NCBI RefSeq assembly: GCF_023015905.1 | Contig: NZ_JALKBD010000011.1 | Location: 1 to 64,000, forward strand | Reading direction: 5' to 3' | Length of the DNA stretch: 64,000 nucleotides | Source of the DNA: Arenibacter sp. F20364 | GTDB taxonomy: Bacteria > Bacteroidota > Bacteroidia > Flavobacteriales > Flavobacteriaceae | The notes under the pieces: model-generated | What the model was told of the DNA's origin: nothing | The model's database searches: none | The model's input: the letters and a program-made list of their open reading frames with translations, nothing else | Part shown: piece after piece, positions 23,962-33,647 of the stretch | Layout: the number at the start of each line of letters is the position of its first letter | Numbering within the stretch: position 1 is the first letter of the stretch | Made by a program: the position numbers and the translations under genes

Positions 23962-26195
23962 GCAAACAGATTAATGTTGCGCTTATAGGCAACCCCAATA
24001 CTGGCAAAACTTCGGTTTTTAACCAGCTTACCGGATTAAAGCAGAAAGTAGGGAACTACCCCGGGATTACCGTTGAAAAAAAGGAAGGGATCTGTAAATT
24101 GCCTAGGGGCGTAAAGGCCCACATTCTGGATTTGCCGGGCACCTATAGCCTAAATACCACTTCATTGGATGAGAGTGTGGTGGTTGAATTGTTGCTTAAC
24201 AAAAATGACAAGGATTTTCCCGATGTTGCCGTCGTCATCAGCGATGTAGAAAATCTCAAAAGAAACCTTCTTCTCTTCACCCAGATCAAGGATCTTAAAA
24301 TTCCGGTCATCTTGGTCATCAATATGGCCGACCGTATGTCCAGGACGGGTATTTCCTTGGATATTGAATTGTTGGAAGAGAAACTGGATACCAAAATTGC
24401 TTTGGTAAGTACCAGAAAAGGTACGGGTATAGAACGGATCAAGGAATTGATCGCCGACTATAAAAATATTTCCATTACCCCCAATGTTGACACCACGGTA
24501 ATTGCGCCGGAGTATTTTGAAAAACTGAAGACCGCTTTTCCAAAAGAAGATCTCTATAAACTATGGCTGGTAATTACACAGGATGTAAATTTTATGCCTA
24601 TAGAAAAAAATCCTGTTACCATTGATGCCTCTTTTGCTACCAAGTCCAAATCCGAATTAAAACGACTGCAACAAAAGGAAACCATTCTTAGATATCAATT
24701 CATTAATGGCATCTTAAAACAGGCCTATAAGGTAGACATTAATGCGGCCAAGGGCCTCAGGGCAACCTTGGACAAAATTTTGACCCATAAAATATTTGGG
24801 TATGCTATCTTTTTCCTTATCCTTTTATTGATTTTTCAGGCGATTTACGATTGGAGCAGTTACCCAATGGATTTTATTGATGAAACTTTTGCCGCTGCCA
24901 GCGAATGGGTCAAGAACACCTTACCTCCTGGAGTATTTACCAATTTGATAGCCGAAGGAATTCTTGCCGGAATAGGAGGGATAGTCATCTTTATCCCACA
25001 AATAGCCTTTTTATTCCTTTTTATTGCCCTCTTGGAAGAATCGGGCTATATGAGCCGGGTAGTTTTTTTAATGGACAAATTGATGCGTCCCTTTGGTTTA
25101 AGTGGCAAAAGTGTTGTGCCCCTAATTTCGGGAACGGCCTGTGCAATTCCGGCCATCATGGCCACAAGGACCATTGAAAATTGGAAGGAACGGCTTATAA
25201 CCATATTGGTAACCCCCTTTACCACATGTTCTGCACGTTTACCGGTATATTTGATCATTATTGCCTTGGTAATCCCCGAAGGAAGATTTCTAGGCCTAAG
25301 CTATCAGGCGCTGACCTTAATGCTCCTATATCTCATGGGCTTTGGAGCCGCAGTACTCTCTGCTATGGTCTTGAACAAAATCATGAAAATAAAGAGCAAG
25401 ACCTTCTTTGTTATGGAAATGCCCAATTATAAGCTACCACTTATCAAAAATGTGGTATATACAGTTTGGGAAAAGACAAAAAGTTTTGTCTTGGGCGCTG
25501 GTAAAATTATATTGGCCATCTCCATTATACTATGGTTTTTAGGCTCCAATGGCTTTTCGGATGATTTTGAAAATGCAGAGGAAATTGTTACTGAACAAAT
25601 TAAAAAAGAAGGGTTTTCGGACTTTAATAAATCCAATATAGAAAGCACCATGGCTTCCTATAAACTGGCTTTGCAGGATAGTTTAAATACCGAAGCTTAT
25701 GCCTTGGACCAAGCAGCAATAAACGACTCCTTAAAAACAAAGGAAATGGTCCTAAATGCCAAGGCCACCAACCAGGAAATTGCCAGTTATAAGCTGGAAA
25801 ATTCCTATATGGGATATATGGGAAAGGCCATAGAACCTATAGTACGCCCCTTGGGATACGATTGGAAAATTGGCATAGCAGTACTTACTTCATTTGCAGC
25901 AAGAGAGGTCTTTGTTGGAACCTTGGCCACTATTTATAGCGTAGGCAGCGATGAAGAGGACACCATAAAGAACAGGATGGCCGCTGAAATGGATCCCAAA
26001 ACAAAAAAACCATTATTTAATCTGGCCTCAGGCATATCATTATTGCTTTTCTATGCCTTTGCCATGCAATGTATGAGTACACTGGCTATAGTAAAAAGGG
26101 AAACCAATACTTGGAAATGGCCCGCTGCACAGCTAGTTTTTATGAGTCTTTTTGCGTATATTGTATCATTGATTGCCTATCAGATTTTAAAATAA
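23958..26195 (+). CDS. feoB: FeoB ferrous iron transporter
   Basis: A 745-residue Fe(II) permease. The cytosolic G domain has GNPNTGKT (residues 11-18), DLPG (G3) and NMAD (G4), followed by the helical switch domain. The membrane part has about eight helices with the two gating regions, including the cysteine-bearing SGTACAIPA and the TTCSARLPVY segments. The insertion around residues 530-620, an acidic and helical loop, is typical of Bacteroidetes FeoB. It is coupled to feoA by a 4-bp overlap and followed by a small Cys-rich partner. Confidence 0.95.
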   Translation: MSKQINVALIGNPNTGKTSVFNQLTGLKQKVGNYPGITVEKKEGICKLPRGVKAHILDLPGTYSLNTTSLDESVVVELLLNKNDKDFPDVAVVISDVENLKRNLLLFTQIKDLKIPVILVINMADRMSRTGISLDIELLEEKLDTKIALVSTRKGTGIERIKELIADYKNISITPNVDTTVIAPEYFEKLKTAFPKEDLYKLWLVITQDVNFMPIEKNPVTIDASFATKSKSELKRLQQKETILRYQFINGILKQAYKVDINAAKGLRATLDKILTHKIFGYAIFFLILLLIFQAIYDWSSYPMDFIDETFAAASEWVKNTLPPGVFTNLIAEGILAGIGGIVIFIPQIAFLFLFIALLEESGYMSRVVFLMDKLMRPFGLSGKSVVPLISGTACAIPAIMATRTIENWKERLITILVTPFTTCSARLPVYLIIIALVIPEGRFLGLSYQALTLMLLYLMGFGAAVLSAMVLNKIMKIKSKTFFVMEMPNYKLPLIKNVVYTVWEKTKSFVLGAGKIILAISIILWFLGSNGFSDDFENAEEIVTEQIKKEGFSDFNKSNIESTMASYKLALQDSLNTEAYALDQAAINDSLKTKEMVLNAKATNQEIASYKLENSYMGYMGKAIEPIVRPLGYDWKIGIAVLTSFAAREVFVGTLATIYSVGSDEEDTIKNRMAAEMDPKTKKPLFNLASGISLLLFYAFAMQCMSTLAIVKRETNTWKWPAAQLVFMSLFAYIVSLIAYQILK

Positions 26196-26242
26196 CCGCC
26201 AGCCAAAAAAACGGAATTTTAAAAAAGAAACAAGTTATAAAA

Positions 26243-26392
26243 ATGTACATACTACAACACATTCTGGTCTATATCACTGTAATCTTGGCCTTAGGGTATC
26301 TCATAAATAAATTTCTCTTGCCCAAATCCCTTTTCGCCGGCAAAAAACGCAGCTCCAAAGGTTGTGGCGATGGTGATTGTGGTTGTCATTAA
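26243..26392 (+). CDS. FeoB-associated Cys-rich membrane protein
   Basis: A 49-residue protein. One membrane helix spans about residues 5-24, followed by a basic stretch and a tail CGDGDCGCH. Small Cys-rich single-span proteins occur after feoB in Bacteroidetes, where they may play a FeoC-like role or bind metal. The ATG at 26243 follows feoB by 47 bp. It is too short for most gene finders but the context is strong. Confidence 0.75.
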   Translation: MYILQHILVYITVILALGYLINKFLLPKSLFAGKKRSSKGCGDGDCGCH

Positions 26393-26903
26393 GCTTGCAA
26401 AAGCAACAATTTACTCGATAATCGAGATTTTAACCTGCTTACCAGAGGCAGCTGCTCCAACGCTTACCTGCCCGCTCCATTCAGGCGGGCGTCGAAATCT
26501 AAAATAAGGTTCCTTTTAATGCCTTGCGGGCCTGCCTATATCGGTTGGACAGGCTTGTCCCGAGGGAGTTTGCCTACCTTAACACGTATTGCAATTGGCC
26601 TAAAAAAAAACGATTCTGTCTTAAAATAATCATAAGACCATTGCTATCGGTTATCCAAATCCTTATTTTGGTATTCGTTGGACCACTTCCAAGCTCTAAT
26701 TTAAAACAGCTATTATGCTCGAAAACTCAAATTTTTTGGATCCTTTTAGGGAGGGGGAAAGAACCAAAAAACCGAAAATTCAATTAATTTGCCATGACCA
26801 TAAAGGGAATAATTAAATTTTCCCAATTGGAGACGGTTCAAAATATCGGAATTCTAATATCGATCAATATTATCAACGCTATATCAAACGAGAGCCCACT
26901 ACC
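26393..26903. other. 511-bp non-coding stretch with short GC-rich hairpins
   Basis: I see no convincing gene. It contains the palindrome CTCGATAATCGAG (26414-26426), the hairpin GCCCGC/GCGGGC (26470-26475/26485-26490), and nested arms GCCTG/CAGGC (26530-26534/26550-26554) and GGAC/GTCC (26547-26550/26557-26560). The GC-rich hairpin patch stands out from the AT-rich surroundings and looks like a decayed repeat or small mobile sequence. Confidence 0.5.
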
Positions 26904-28436
26904 ATGGTAATAAACAAACTCTTACTTACTGCTCTTCTAATTGTTTTCGGATTTTTCTACCATCAGGCCCAAGTTATCACCTCTGTTGTAAAAGATTCCG
27001 CTACCCAACAACCTATCCCCTACGTCACCATACAGTTATCCAACAAAAAAGGGGTAATTACCAATGAGGAAGGCCGTTTTAGTCTACTCCTGGATTCGAA
27101 CACTAAGGAAACCGATTCCCTTTTTATTTCATGCATGGGATACGAGGCCTTGGGCAAGCCATTGAACGAATTCAAGGAAAATGTCATTCTTTTAAGTGCA
27201 AAGCCCATAGAATTAAATCCCGTAATAGTAAGCAATAAACAGTATACCGCGGAAGAACTTATTGAGCAGGTAAAGAACAATATCGACCAAAACTACAGTA
27301 CCAACCTCACTAAAAAAAGGGTATTTTTTCGGGATTCCTACCACCAGACCCTCACTAAAAGGAATTACACCTTTAAGGAATCTACCATAGAGGCCCTCAA
27401 CAAGAAGTTTTTGGACAGTGTCCTTAATTCCATCCCGAGAAAATCCAGTCGCTATACCGAGATTCTTGGAGACTTTTACGGCAATTTTGAAAAGGACAAC
27501 CAAAAACTGACCCTCATTAAGGCTTCAGACCTTTATGATAAGCAAAGTGAACTGGACCTGACTTCCTTGGAGGAAAAGTTTAACGATATCCTACAGAACA
27601 ATATAAAGCCCGATTCCTACTTCAAAATTAAATCGGGCCTATTTGGCACCAAGGTGGATGCGGACGAATTTATGACCTTCGAAACCGATTCCACTGACGC
27701 CGAGGCCCTGAAAAAGGAACTGGCAGAAAAGAAAAAAAAGGAAGAGGACCGCAAGAGGAACTTCGCTTCCTTTAAAAAGGGAAGTTTGGGAAAAATTATG
27801 GAAAAACAGTTTTTTCTTAAAGATTCCGACCTCAACTTCATCAAAAAAAATAATCGCTATCATTTTAAAATGGTCGATTTTACCTATTGGGGCGATGATG
27901 CAGTATATATATTGGATTTTGAGCCCAAGAGGTCTGCCGACTACAAGGGAAGGCTATATATAAATGCCGATGATTTTGCCATAATCCGTCTAGATTATAA
28001 CAATGTTAAATCCATAAGAACCTTCAAGCTTTTAGGGGTTTCCTTGGACCAATATTTGGATAGGGGCAAAATGATATTTTCTAAAGATGACGATGGACTT
28101 TACCATCTGCGCTATTTGGAAGAAGAATTGGGTGCCAAGGTGGGAATTAAAAGACCTTTGAAGATCATTGAACTAAACAAGCGCGTTAAGGGAAGGAACA
28201 AACAGAACGAGCTTTCCCTAAAATTGGATATGGCCAGTAGCGGTGTAAATAAGCGCGAACTGATACTTTTTGATACGGAACATATAACTGCCCAAGAGTT
28301 CAATTCCATTGAGGAAAAAAATACGGTACTACCTACATACATGCCCAATTACGATCCAGAATTTTGGAAGGGATACAATATTTTGGAACCCAATCAGGCC
28401 ATTAAGGATTTTACGGCTCAAGTAGAGGTTAATTGA
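26904..28436 (+). CDS. Carboxypeptidase-regulatory-like domain protein
   Basis: A 510-residue secreted or surface protein. A signal peptide covers about the first 20 residues (LLLTALLIVFGFFYHQ). Residues about 22-100 form the β-sandwich CarboxypepD_reg-like domain (SATQQPIPYVTIQL, NEEGRFSLLL). The rest is a β-rich region with a charged K/E segment around 270-285, without a TonB barrel. Such proteins are common and uncharacterised in Flavobacteria. It stands alone and ends 3 bp before the convergent DUF423 gene. Confidence 0.75.
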   Translation: MVINKLLLTALLIVFGFFYHQAQVITSVVKDSATQQPIPYVTIQLSNKKGVITNEEGRFSLLLDSNTKETDSLFISCMGYEALGKPLNEFKENVILLSAKPIELNPVIVSNKQYTAEELIEQVKNNIDQNYSTNLTKKRVFFRDSYHQTLTKRNYTFKESTIEALNKKFLDSVLNSIPRKSSRYTEILGDFYGNFEKDNQKLTLIKASDLYDKQSELDLTSLEEKFNDILQNNIKPDSYFKIKSGLFGTKVDADEFMTFETDSTDAEALKKELAEKKKKEEDRKRNFASFKKGSLGKIMEKQFFLKDSDLNFIKKNNRYHFKMVDFTYWGDDAVYILDFEPKRSADYKGRLYINADDFAIIRLDYNNVKSIRTFKLLGVSLDQYLDRGKMIFSKDDDGLYHLRYLEEELGAKVGIKRPLKIIELNKRVKGRNKQNELSLKLDMASSGVNKRELILFDTEHITAQEFNSIEEKNTVLPTYMPNYDPEFWKGYNILEPNQAIKDFTAQVEVN

Positions 28437-28439
28437 ATA

Positions 28440-28826
28440 CTACACGAAATTTTGGATAAAGGAATAGAGCAATAATGTCCAGCCCATTACCAAGAGTAAT
28501 CCTCCCAAGGGTGTAATAGGCCCCAAAACCTTAATTTTCTTGCCCTTGGCTGCACTAATGGAAAGACCGTAAATGCTAAAGGAAAAAAGAAATGTCCCAA
28601 TTATAAAGCAGTAGATCATATAACGTTCCAAGGCGGTTTCCAGATTTAAATTAAATCCCAATACCAGCAACAAAATGGCATGGTACATTTGATACTTTAC
28701 CCCTGTTTCAAAACTTTTTAACTGTTGTTCATTAAAGGTCTTTTTTAGGGCGTGTGCTCCAAATGCCCCAAAAATTACTGCAAGAAGACCAAAAAGAGAA
28801 CCCAGAACGTGAGCTATAAGTACCAT
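28440..28826 (-). CDS. DUF423 membrane protein (YgdD-like)
   Basis: A 128-residue protein with four membrane helices and the DUF423 signature GAFGAHALKK near residues 20-29 followed by TGVKYQMYHA. The function of this widespread family is not established. Its stop lies 3 bp from the stop of the convergent upstream gene, and the DUF2141 gene lies 32 bp upstream on the same strand. Confidence 0.85.
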   Translation of the reverse strand: MVLIAHVLGSLFGLLAVIFGAFGAHALKKTFNEQQLKSFETGVKYQMYHAILLLVLGFNLNLETALERYMIYCFIIGTFLFSFSIYGLSISAAKGKKIKVLGPITPLGGLLLVMGWTLLLYSFIQNFV

Positions 28827-28858
28827 AAATCTATTTTTTATGAAGTGGATTGTTAACC

Positions 28859-29272
28859 CTAATTGAATTCCATCTTTATATCCAAATCCCTATTCAGATC
28901 AAACGCACATTCCTTGTAGCTTGGAGGGCCAAATGCCTTTATTTTGGCATTGGAAAAGGCAATGGACTCCTTCGGCATTCCCAACCAATTGGTATCCAGC
29001 TTATCATTCGCATTTTCATCGTGAAATATGGCCACTGCATATTCCCCGCTGGGCAGATTGGAAATCTTAAAGTGGGTGGCAACCTCTGTAGCTGCTATAC
29101 GTTCCACCTTAAATACATCCTCAAATTTCAAAAATCCTTTCGATCCATTATAAACGGCAACATTAATATTGCCCATTGATGACTTAACTCCAAGCAGTTC
29201 TATGGATAGACTATTTTGGGAAACCCCAAAATAAGGAAGGGTCAGGATCATCAACCATATAAATTTCTTCAT
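28859..29272 (-). CDS. DUF2141 secreted protein
   Basis: A 137-residue protein with a signal peptide (KKFIWLMILTLPYFGVSQ) and the DUF2141 β-sandwich: GNINVAVYNG near residue 32, SGEYAVAIFHDENANDKLD near 80-98, and the GPPSY motif. Members are exported in Bacteroidetes with unknown role. I chose the ATG at 29272 rather than a GTG three codons upstream. It forms a loose minus-strand cluster with the DUF423 gene and the 143-residue membrane protein. Confidence 0.82.
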   Translation of the reverse strand: MKKFIWLMILTLPYFGVSQNSLSIELLGVKSSMGNINVAVYNGSKGFLKFEDVFKVERIAATEVATHFKISNLPSGEYAVAIFHDENANDKLDTNWLGMPKESIAFSNAKIKAFGPPSYKECAFDLNRDLDIKMEFN

Positions 29273-29305
29273 GGACACCACAGCTTAAAAACCAAAGTTA
29301 ATCAT

Positions 29306-29737
29306 CTATTCCTTAGGTGGATGTATTTTGTTGGACAAAAATTGAAACATTGATACCGTTTCCGTGCTATCCGGCATATTTAAAAATATTTTCAAGGAAT
29401 CCTGATATACCAACCTTATTTTAGGTTGTGAGAGTTTATCCACATAAACATAAACCTTATTTTTACTTAAGCTATCCTCCTTAAAAACCCCCTTTTCCCT
29501 TTCTTTAACAGAGAACCCATTGATGCGCTCCATGGAAGGTATCCTTTCCACCATCTCAATACTATCCATATTCGCATATGGTATTTTAACAAAATAAATC
29601 CCCGATAAAATCTCCAGATCCTCCTTTTCTGTCTTTACCCAATTTTTGTAATGCGCCGTAAAAGCCAAGGCAACTACAATAATTGTGATTACAATTAGAA
29701 TGTTTAACACCCAATGTCTTTTTTCAGTATTTCCCAT
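29306..29737 (-). CDS. Membrane-anchored hypothetical protein
   Basis: A 143-residue protein with one N-terminal membrane helix (about residues 9-27) and a soluble domain of alternating strands (SGIYFVKIPYANMDS, KVYVYVD, KIRLVYQD). The strand pattern and the IPYANMDSIEMVER segment resemble bacterial PH-like domains, but the match is weak. No catalytic motif is visible. It lies 34 bp upstream of the DUF2141 gene on the same strand. Confidence 0.65.
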   Translation of the reverse strand: MGNTEKRHWVLNILIVITIIVVALAFTAHYKNWVKTEKEDLEILSGIYFVKIPYANMDSIEMVERIPSMERINGFSVKEREKGVFKEDSLSKNKVYVYVDKLSQPKIRLVYQDSLKIFLNMPDSTETVSMFQFLSNKIHPPKE

Positions 29738-29781
29738 AATAGAATTGAAGATAGATGATTACTTTTTCAAATTGAAATATT

Positions 29782-30603
29782 TTAACCGAGACCCACATCA
29801 AGAGTCATCATAATTATAAAACCTCCTATAAATCCCATGGTGGCAATATCGGTAAACTTATCCTGTTGCGTCTCCGGTATCACCTCTTCCACCACTACAA
29901 AGATCATAGCTCCTGCCGCAAAAGAGAGCGCATAGGGCAAAATAGGCTGAAAAGTAAGAACGGCCCAAGCACCCAATACCGCTGCGATAGGCTCTACCAA
30001 AGCGGAGGCCTGTCCGTACATAAAACTCTTTCTCCTACTCAAACCCTGCCGTCTTAAAGGCATGGCAACCGCAAAACCCTCGGGAAAATTTTGAAGCCCA
30101 ATTCCCAGGGCCAAGGCAACGGCCCCACCAATTGTGGCACCATCAAATCCGGCAGCCACACCGCCGAACAATACCCCAACGGCAAGTCCTTCCGGGATAT
30201 TGTGCAAGGTAATTGCCAAGGTTAACAGGGTGGTTTTATGCCAGGGTGTTTTAAGACCCTCCTTTTCGTTTTCCTTAAAATTAATATGTAAATGTGGCAA
30301 TACCTTATCCAAACCAAAAAGGAACAAGGCCCCCAATAAAAATCCAACTGCTGCAGGAACTACTTTTACAAAGCCTTCTCCTGGGCTCATTTCTATACCT
30401 GGTGCCAATAAACTCCAAAAACTGGCCGCCACCATTACCCCGCCAGTAAAACCCAACATGCCATCCAACACGGCGCGATTCATAGTCTTAAAGAAAAAAA
30501 CCAACCCTGCCCCCAGGGCCGTAAGTCCCCAAGTAAACAAGGTTGCATAAAACGCTGCTAAAATAGGATCTATAGATTCAAAATAGTCAATAATCTCCTT
30601 CAT
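29782..30603 (-). CDS. ZIP-family metal transporter (ZupT-like)
   Basis: A 273-residue transporter with about eight membrane helices. The metal-binding helices carry HNIPEGLAVG (near 135-144) and NFPEGFAVAMP (near 173-183), plus a second-helix glutamate in QASALVEPIAAV. ZIP proteins import divalent cations such as Zn, Mn or Fe. Its start overlaps the end of the DtxR-type regulator by 4 bp, so both come from one mRNA. This pairing suggests Mn or Fe as substrate, under control of that regulator. Confidence 0.9.
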   Translation of the reverse strand: MKEIIDYFESIDPILAAFYATLFTWGLTALGAGLVFFFKTMNRAVLDGMLGFTGGVMVAASFWSLLAPGIEMSPGEGFVKVVPAAVGFLLGALFLFGLDKVLPHLHINFKENEKEGLKTPWHKTTLLTLAITLHNIPEGLAVGVLFGGVAAGFDGATIGGAVALALGIGLQNFPEGFAVAMPLRRQGLSRRKSFMYGQASALVEPIAAVLGAWAVLTFQPILPYALSFAAGAMIFVVVEEVIPETQQDKFTDIATMGFIGGFIIMMTLDVGLG

Positions 30604-31262
30604 ATTTTATCATTGGTTTTAATGTACAAATTAGAAGCAATGACATGCGAAATTTGCATTTTTCTACCATCTATATCTATGTTCAGTGAACCATCAAACT
30701 CCTCTATCTCCATCACTGTTATATGGTTCCCCAAGGCTATACCATTCTTATCCAGAAATTTTAAGAAGGTTGCCGATGAATCCTTTACCCCAACACATAC
30801 TCCTTCCGAATTTATTGGGACTTCGCTCAACAACTCCCTATCCCTTTCCTTAAATCCGCCGTTCTTGTCAGGTATGGGATCTCCGTGGGGATCAAACTTT
30901 GGAAATGCCAACAGCCGATCAAGACTGTCTATTAGCTTATCACTTTTAATATGTTCCAACTGTTCCGCCACTTCGTGGACCTCATCCCAAGAAAAATCCA
31001 ACTTCTCTACCAAGAATACTTCCCAAAGCCTATGTTTTCTAATAATTCCCAAGGCCGTTTTGTTTCCCAAGGGCGTTAAAGAAACCCCTTGGTAACGCTT
31101 ATAATTTACTAGATCTTTTTCGGAAAGTCTCTTGATCATGTCGGTAACCGAAGAAGGCTTGGTTTCCATAAGTTCCGCAATAGCATTGGTAGCTACTTCC
31201 TGAGTACCCTGCCTACCCAAATGAAAAATAGTTTTAATATAATTTTCTTCCGAACGTGTCAT
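30600..31262 (-). CDS. DtxR/MntR-family metal-dependent regulator
   Basis: A 220-residue iron- or manganese-sensing repressor. The winged helix spans about residues 1-70 (IAELMETKPSSVTDMIKRL is the recognition part), the dimer and metal domain about 71-140 (RKHRLWEVFLVEKL, EVAEQLEHIKSDKL), and a C-terminal FeoA/SH3-like domain about 150-220. I chose the ATG at 31262; nine upstream residues would run into the intergenic operator. It heads the operon with the ZIP transporter and faces a TonB receptor across 79 bp that hold a palindrome, so it probably controls both directions. Confidence 0.9.
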   Translation of the reverse strand: MTRSEENYIKTIFHLGRQGTQEVATNAIAELMETKPSSVTDMIKRLSEKDLVNYKRYQGVSLTPLGNKTALGIIRKHRLWEVFLVEKLDFSWDEVHEVAEQLEHIKSDKLIDSLDRLLAFPKFDPHGDPIPDKNGGFKERDRELLSEVPINSEGVCVGVKDSSATFLKFLDKNGIALGNHITVMEIEEFDGSLNIDIDGRKMQISHVIASNLYIKTNDKI

Positions 31263-31310
31263 TAAATACTTATTTACGCAAAAATACATTTTTATTTATA
31301 AAAACAAATT

Positions 31311-31326
31311 TTTAGATTTGCCTAAA
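31311..31326. promoter_or_regulatory. Palindromic operator candidate for the DtxR-type regulator
   Basis: TTTAGATTTGCCTAAA has symmetric half-sites TTTAG and CTAAA around 6 bp, like the operators of MntR/SirR-type repressors. It lies in the 79-bp space between the divergent regulator and TonB receptor genes, 15 bp before the receptor ATG at 31342. Confidence 0.6.
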
Positions 31327-31341
31327 TTTAATTTTGTATTA

Positions 31342-33645
31342 ATGAAACATGCACTGTGCACAGTTCTCTTCTTGACGTTGTTCCAACTATTTTCCCAAAA
31401 AGCAACTTTGGAAGGTACCGTAATGTCCAACGATGAAATTTTAGCTTTCGCCACCATACAACTCAAAGGCACACAAATAGGGACTACTACCGATGAGAAT
31501 GGGAAGTATAACCTATCTGCACCATTTGGAACCTATACAGTGATATGCCAAAGCATTGGTTACAAATCCGTACACAAGGAAATTAAATTGAATAATTCCC
31601 TACCCTCAAAATTAAATTTCGATCTCAAGGAAGACGTAATGGGGCTGGAACAAGTAGTGGTGACGGGAACGAGGACCGACAAAAGACGTACAGACTCCCC
31701 TGTAATAGTAAATTTGATCAGCAGTAAAACACTGGATAATGTGGTGGCCACCAATCTTTCCGAAGGGCTGAGATTTCAACCTGGCCTACGCGTAGAAACC
31801 GATTGCCAGACTTGTAACTACACCCAGTTGCGTATGAATGGTCTCCAAGGAGGATATTCACAGATCTTGATCAATGGTCGTCCCATTTTTAGTCCGCTCA
31901 CCGGCCTATACGGGATGGAGCAAATTCCTCCCAACATGATAGAGCGCATAGAAATAGTCCGCGGCGGGGTATCTGCCCTATACGGGTCCAGTGCCATAGG
32001 TGGTACGGTGAACGTAATGACCAAAATACCTAGGCAAAACGACTATTCCTTAACCTATACCTATCAAAATTTAGGAAAAAATAGCAACGACCATCTTTTA
32101 CTCGGAAACGCTACAGTCATTAACCCAAAAAGAAATGCCGGTGCCACCTTTTTCGTAAGCAAACGGGACAGGGACACCTATGACGACAACGGCGATAATT
32201 TTTCGGAGCTACCACAACTACGCAACAATTCATTTGGTGCCAATTTCTTTTATCTACCACGGGAAAATCAGAAACTCGAAGTAAGTATTAGCAGTATCAA
32301 TGAATACCGCTACGGGGGCGAGATGGTCAATAAACCCGCCCACTTGGCAAAGCAATCCGAGGAAAGGACCCATAACGTTCTCATGGGCAGTTTGGACTAC
32401 CAAATCAATTTCAATGAAGAAAAAAGTGCCCTAATACTTTATTATGGCGGTCAATACACCGATCGCGATCATTATACGGGCATAATCCCGGATGGTGAAC
32501 CGGAATTATCCGGGTTTTTGGCCGACCCACCCTATGGAATTTCAAATGTTAGCACCCATCAAGGAGGGGTACAGTACAATCATGCGCTCAACAGCTTTTT
32601 AGGGGGCAAAACCGTGTTAACCCTTGGTACAGAATATGTATATGATGACGTTCTCGATATTATTGAGTCCTATAATTATAAAATAGACCAGACCACAAGA
32701 AATTTAAGTGGTTTTGTACAAAACGATTGGGACATTACCCAGGATCTTAATTTTCTTTCAGGCTTCAGGGTCGATCAACATAATTTGCTAGGCAATGCCA
32801 TTATTAGCCCAAGACTCTCCCTGTTGTACAAATGGAATAAAGAGACCCAATTTAGATTGGGGTGGGGTACCGGTTTTCGGGCTCCACAGGCCTTTGATAC
32901 CGACCTGCACATCGCCTTTGCCGGTGGAGGGATCTCCCGAATATCCCTATCCGACTCTCTAAAAGAAGAACGTTCCAACAGTTTTACCGGATCGGTTAAT
33001 TATGACAAGGCCTCAGAGCATTTCATTGCAGGTTTTACCCTAGAAGGTTTTTATACCCATTTAAATGACGCCTTTTATCTCTTCCCTTTGGGAGAGGACG
33101 AATTTGGGGAACGATTTGAAAAGAGAAACGGGAGTGGAGCCACTGTAAAAGGGATTACCTTGGAAACAAGGGCCAATTTTGATTATTTGCTTCAGATTGA
33201 AGCGGGCTTTACCCTTCAGTCCAGCCTTTTTGATGATGCCGTAGAGAATATTGAAGGCTTAGAGTCAAAAAGGGAGTTTCTTAGAACTCCGAACAATTAT
33301 GGTTACGCTACAGTTACCTATACTCCTACCAAAACATTTAGCGCTAGTGCAAATATAGTTTATACCGGGCCTATGGAATTGGTACATTTCAGTGGGGAAG
33401 GCACTGGTCAGCTAATGGATGAATATGTCAAATCCCCATCGTTCACAGAACTAAGTCTACGAATGGGATACGAGTTTGAATTTCCTAATATTGACACTGG
33501 AATGGAAGTATTTGGCGGAGTAAAAAACTTGACCAATGCCTATCAAGGGGATTTTGATCTTGGGAAAAACAGGGATAGCAATTACGTCTATGGCCCGGGA
33601 GCACCAAGAACCGTATTTGTTGGGTTAAGAATAAAATCCCTTTAA
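31342..33645 (+). CDS. TonB-dependent outer-membrane receptor (likely metal uptake)
   Basis: A 767-residue receptor. A signal peptide (CTVLFLTLFQLFSQ) precedes a CarboxypepD_reg-like domain (about 18-105), then a plug domain with VVVTGTRTDKRRTDSPV as the TonB-box region and RIEIVRGGVSALYGSSAIGG, and a 22-strand barrel ending in VFVGLRIKSL. The plug contains C155 and C158 in DCQTCN, an unusual exposed pair that could bind metal. The ATG at 31342 is preferred to a TTG at 31318, which lies in the operator. The thioredoxin gene follows by 2 bp. Divergence from a DtxR-type regulator points to a metal or metal-chelate substrate. Confidence 0.9.
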   Translation: MKHALCTVLFLTLFQLFSQKATLEGTVMSNDEILAFATIQLKGTQIGTTTDENGKYNLSAPFGTYTVICQSIGYKSVHKEIKLNNSLPSKLNFDLKEDVMGLEQVVVTGTRTDKRRTDSPVIVNLISSKTLDNVVATNLSEGLRFQPGLRVETDCQTCNYTQLRMNGLQGGYSQILINGRPIFSPLTGLYGMEQIPPNMIERIEIVRGGVSALYGSSAIGGTVNVMTKIPRQNDYSLTYTYQNLGKNSNDHLLLGNATVINPKRNAGATFFVSKRDRDTYDDNGDNFSELPQLRNNSFGANFFYLPRENQKLEVSISSINEYRYGGEMVNKPAHLAKQSEERTHNVLMGSLDYQINFNEEKSALILYYGGQYTDRDHYTGIIPDGEPELSGFLADPPYGISNVSTHQGGVQYNHALNSFLGGKTVLTLGTEYVYDDVLDIIESYNYKIDQTTRNLSGFVQNDWDITQDLNFLSGFRVDQHNLLGNAIISPRLSLLYKWNKETQFRLGWGTGFRAPQAFDTDLHIAFAGGGISRISLSDSLKEERSNSFTGSVNYDKASEHFIAGFTLEGFYTHLNDAFYLFPLGEDEFGERFEKRNGSGATVKGITLETRANFDYLLQIEAGFTLQSSLFDDAVENIEGLESKREFLRTPNNYGYATVTYTPTKTFSASANIVYTGPMELVHFSGEGTGQLMDEYVKSPSFTELSLRMGYEFEFPNIDTGMEVFGGVKNLTNAYQGDFDLGKNRDSNYVYGPGAPRTVFVGLRIKSL

Positions 33646-33647
33646 AA

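Noticed and set aside
26524-26787. 87-codon plus-strand frame after feoB
   Set aside because: It begins with a non-ATG codon in a hairpin-rich patch, has no recognisable domain, and its sequence does not look like a coding region.
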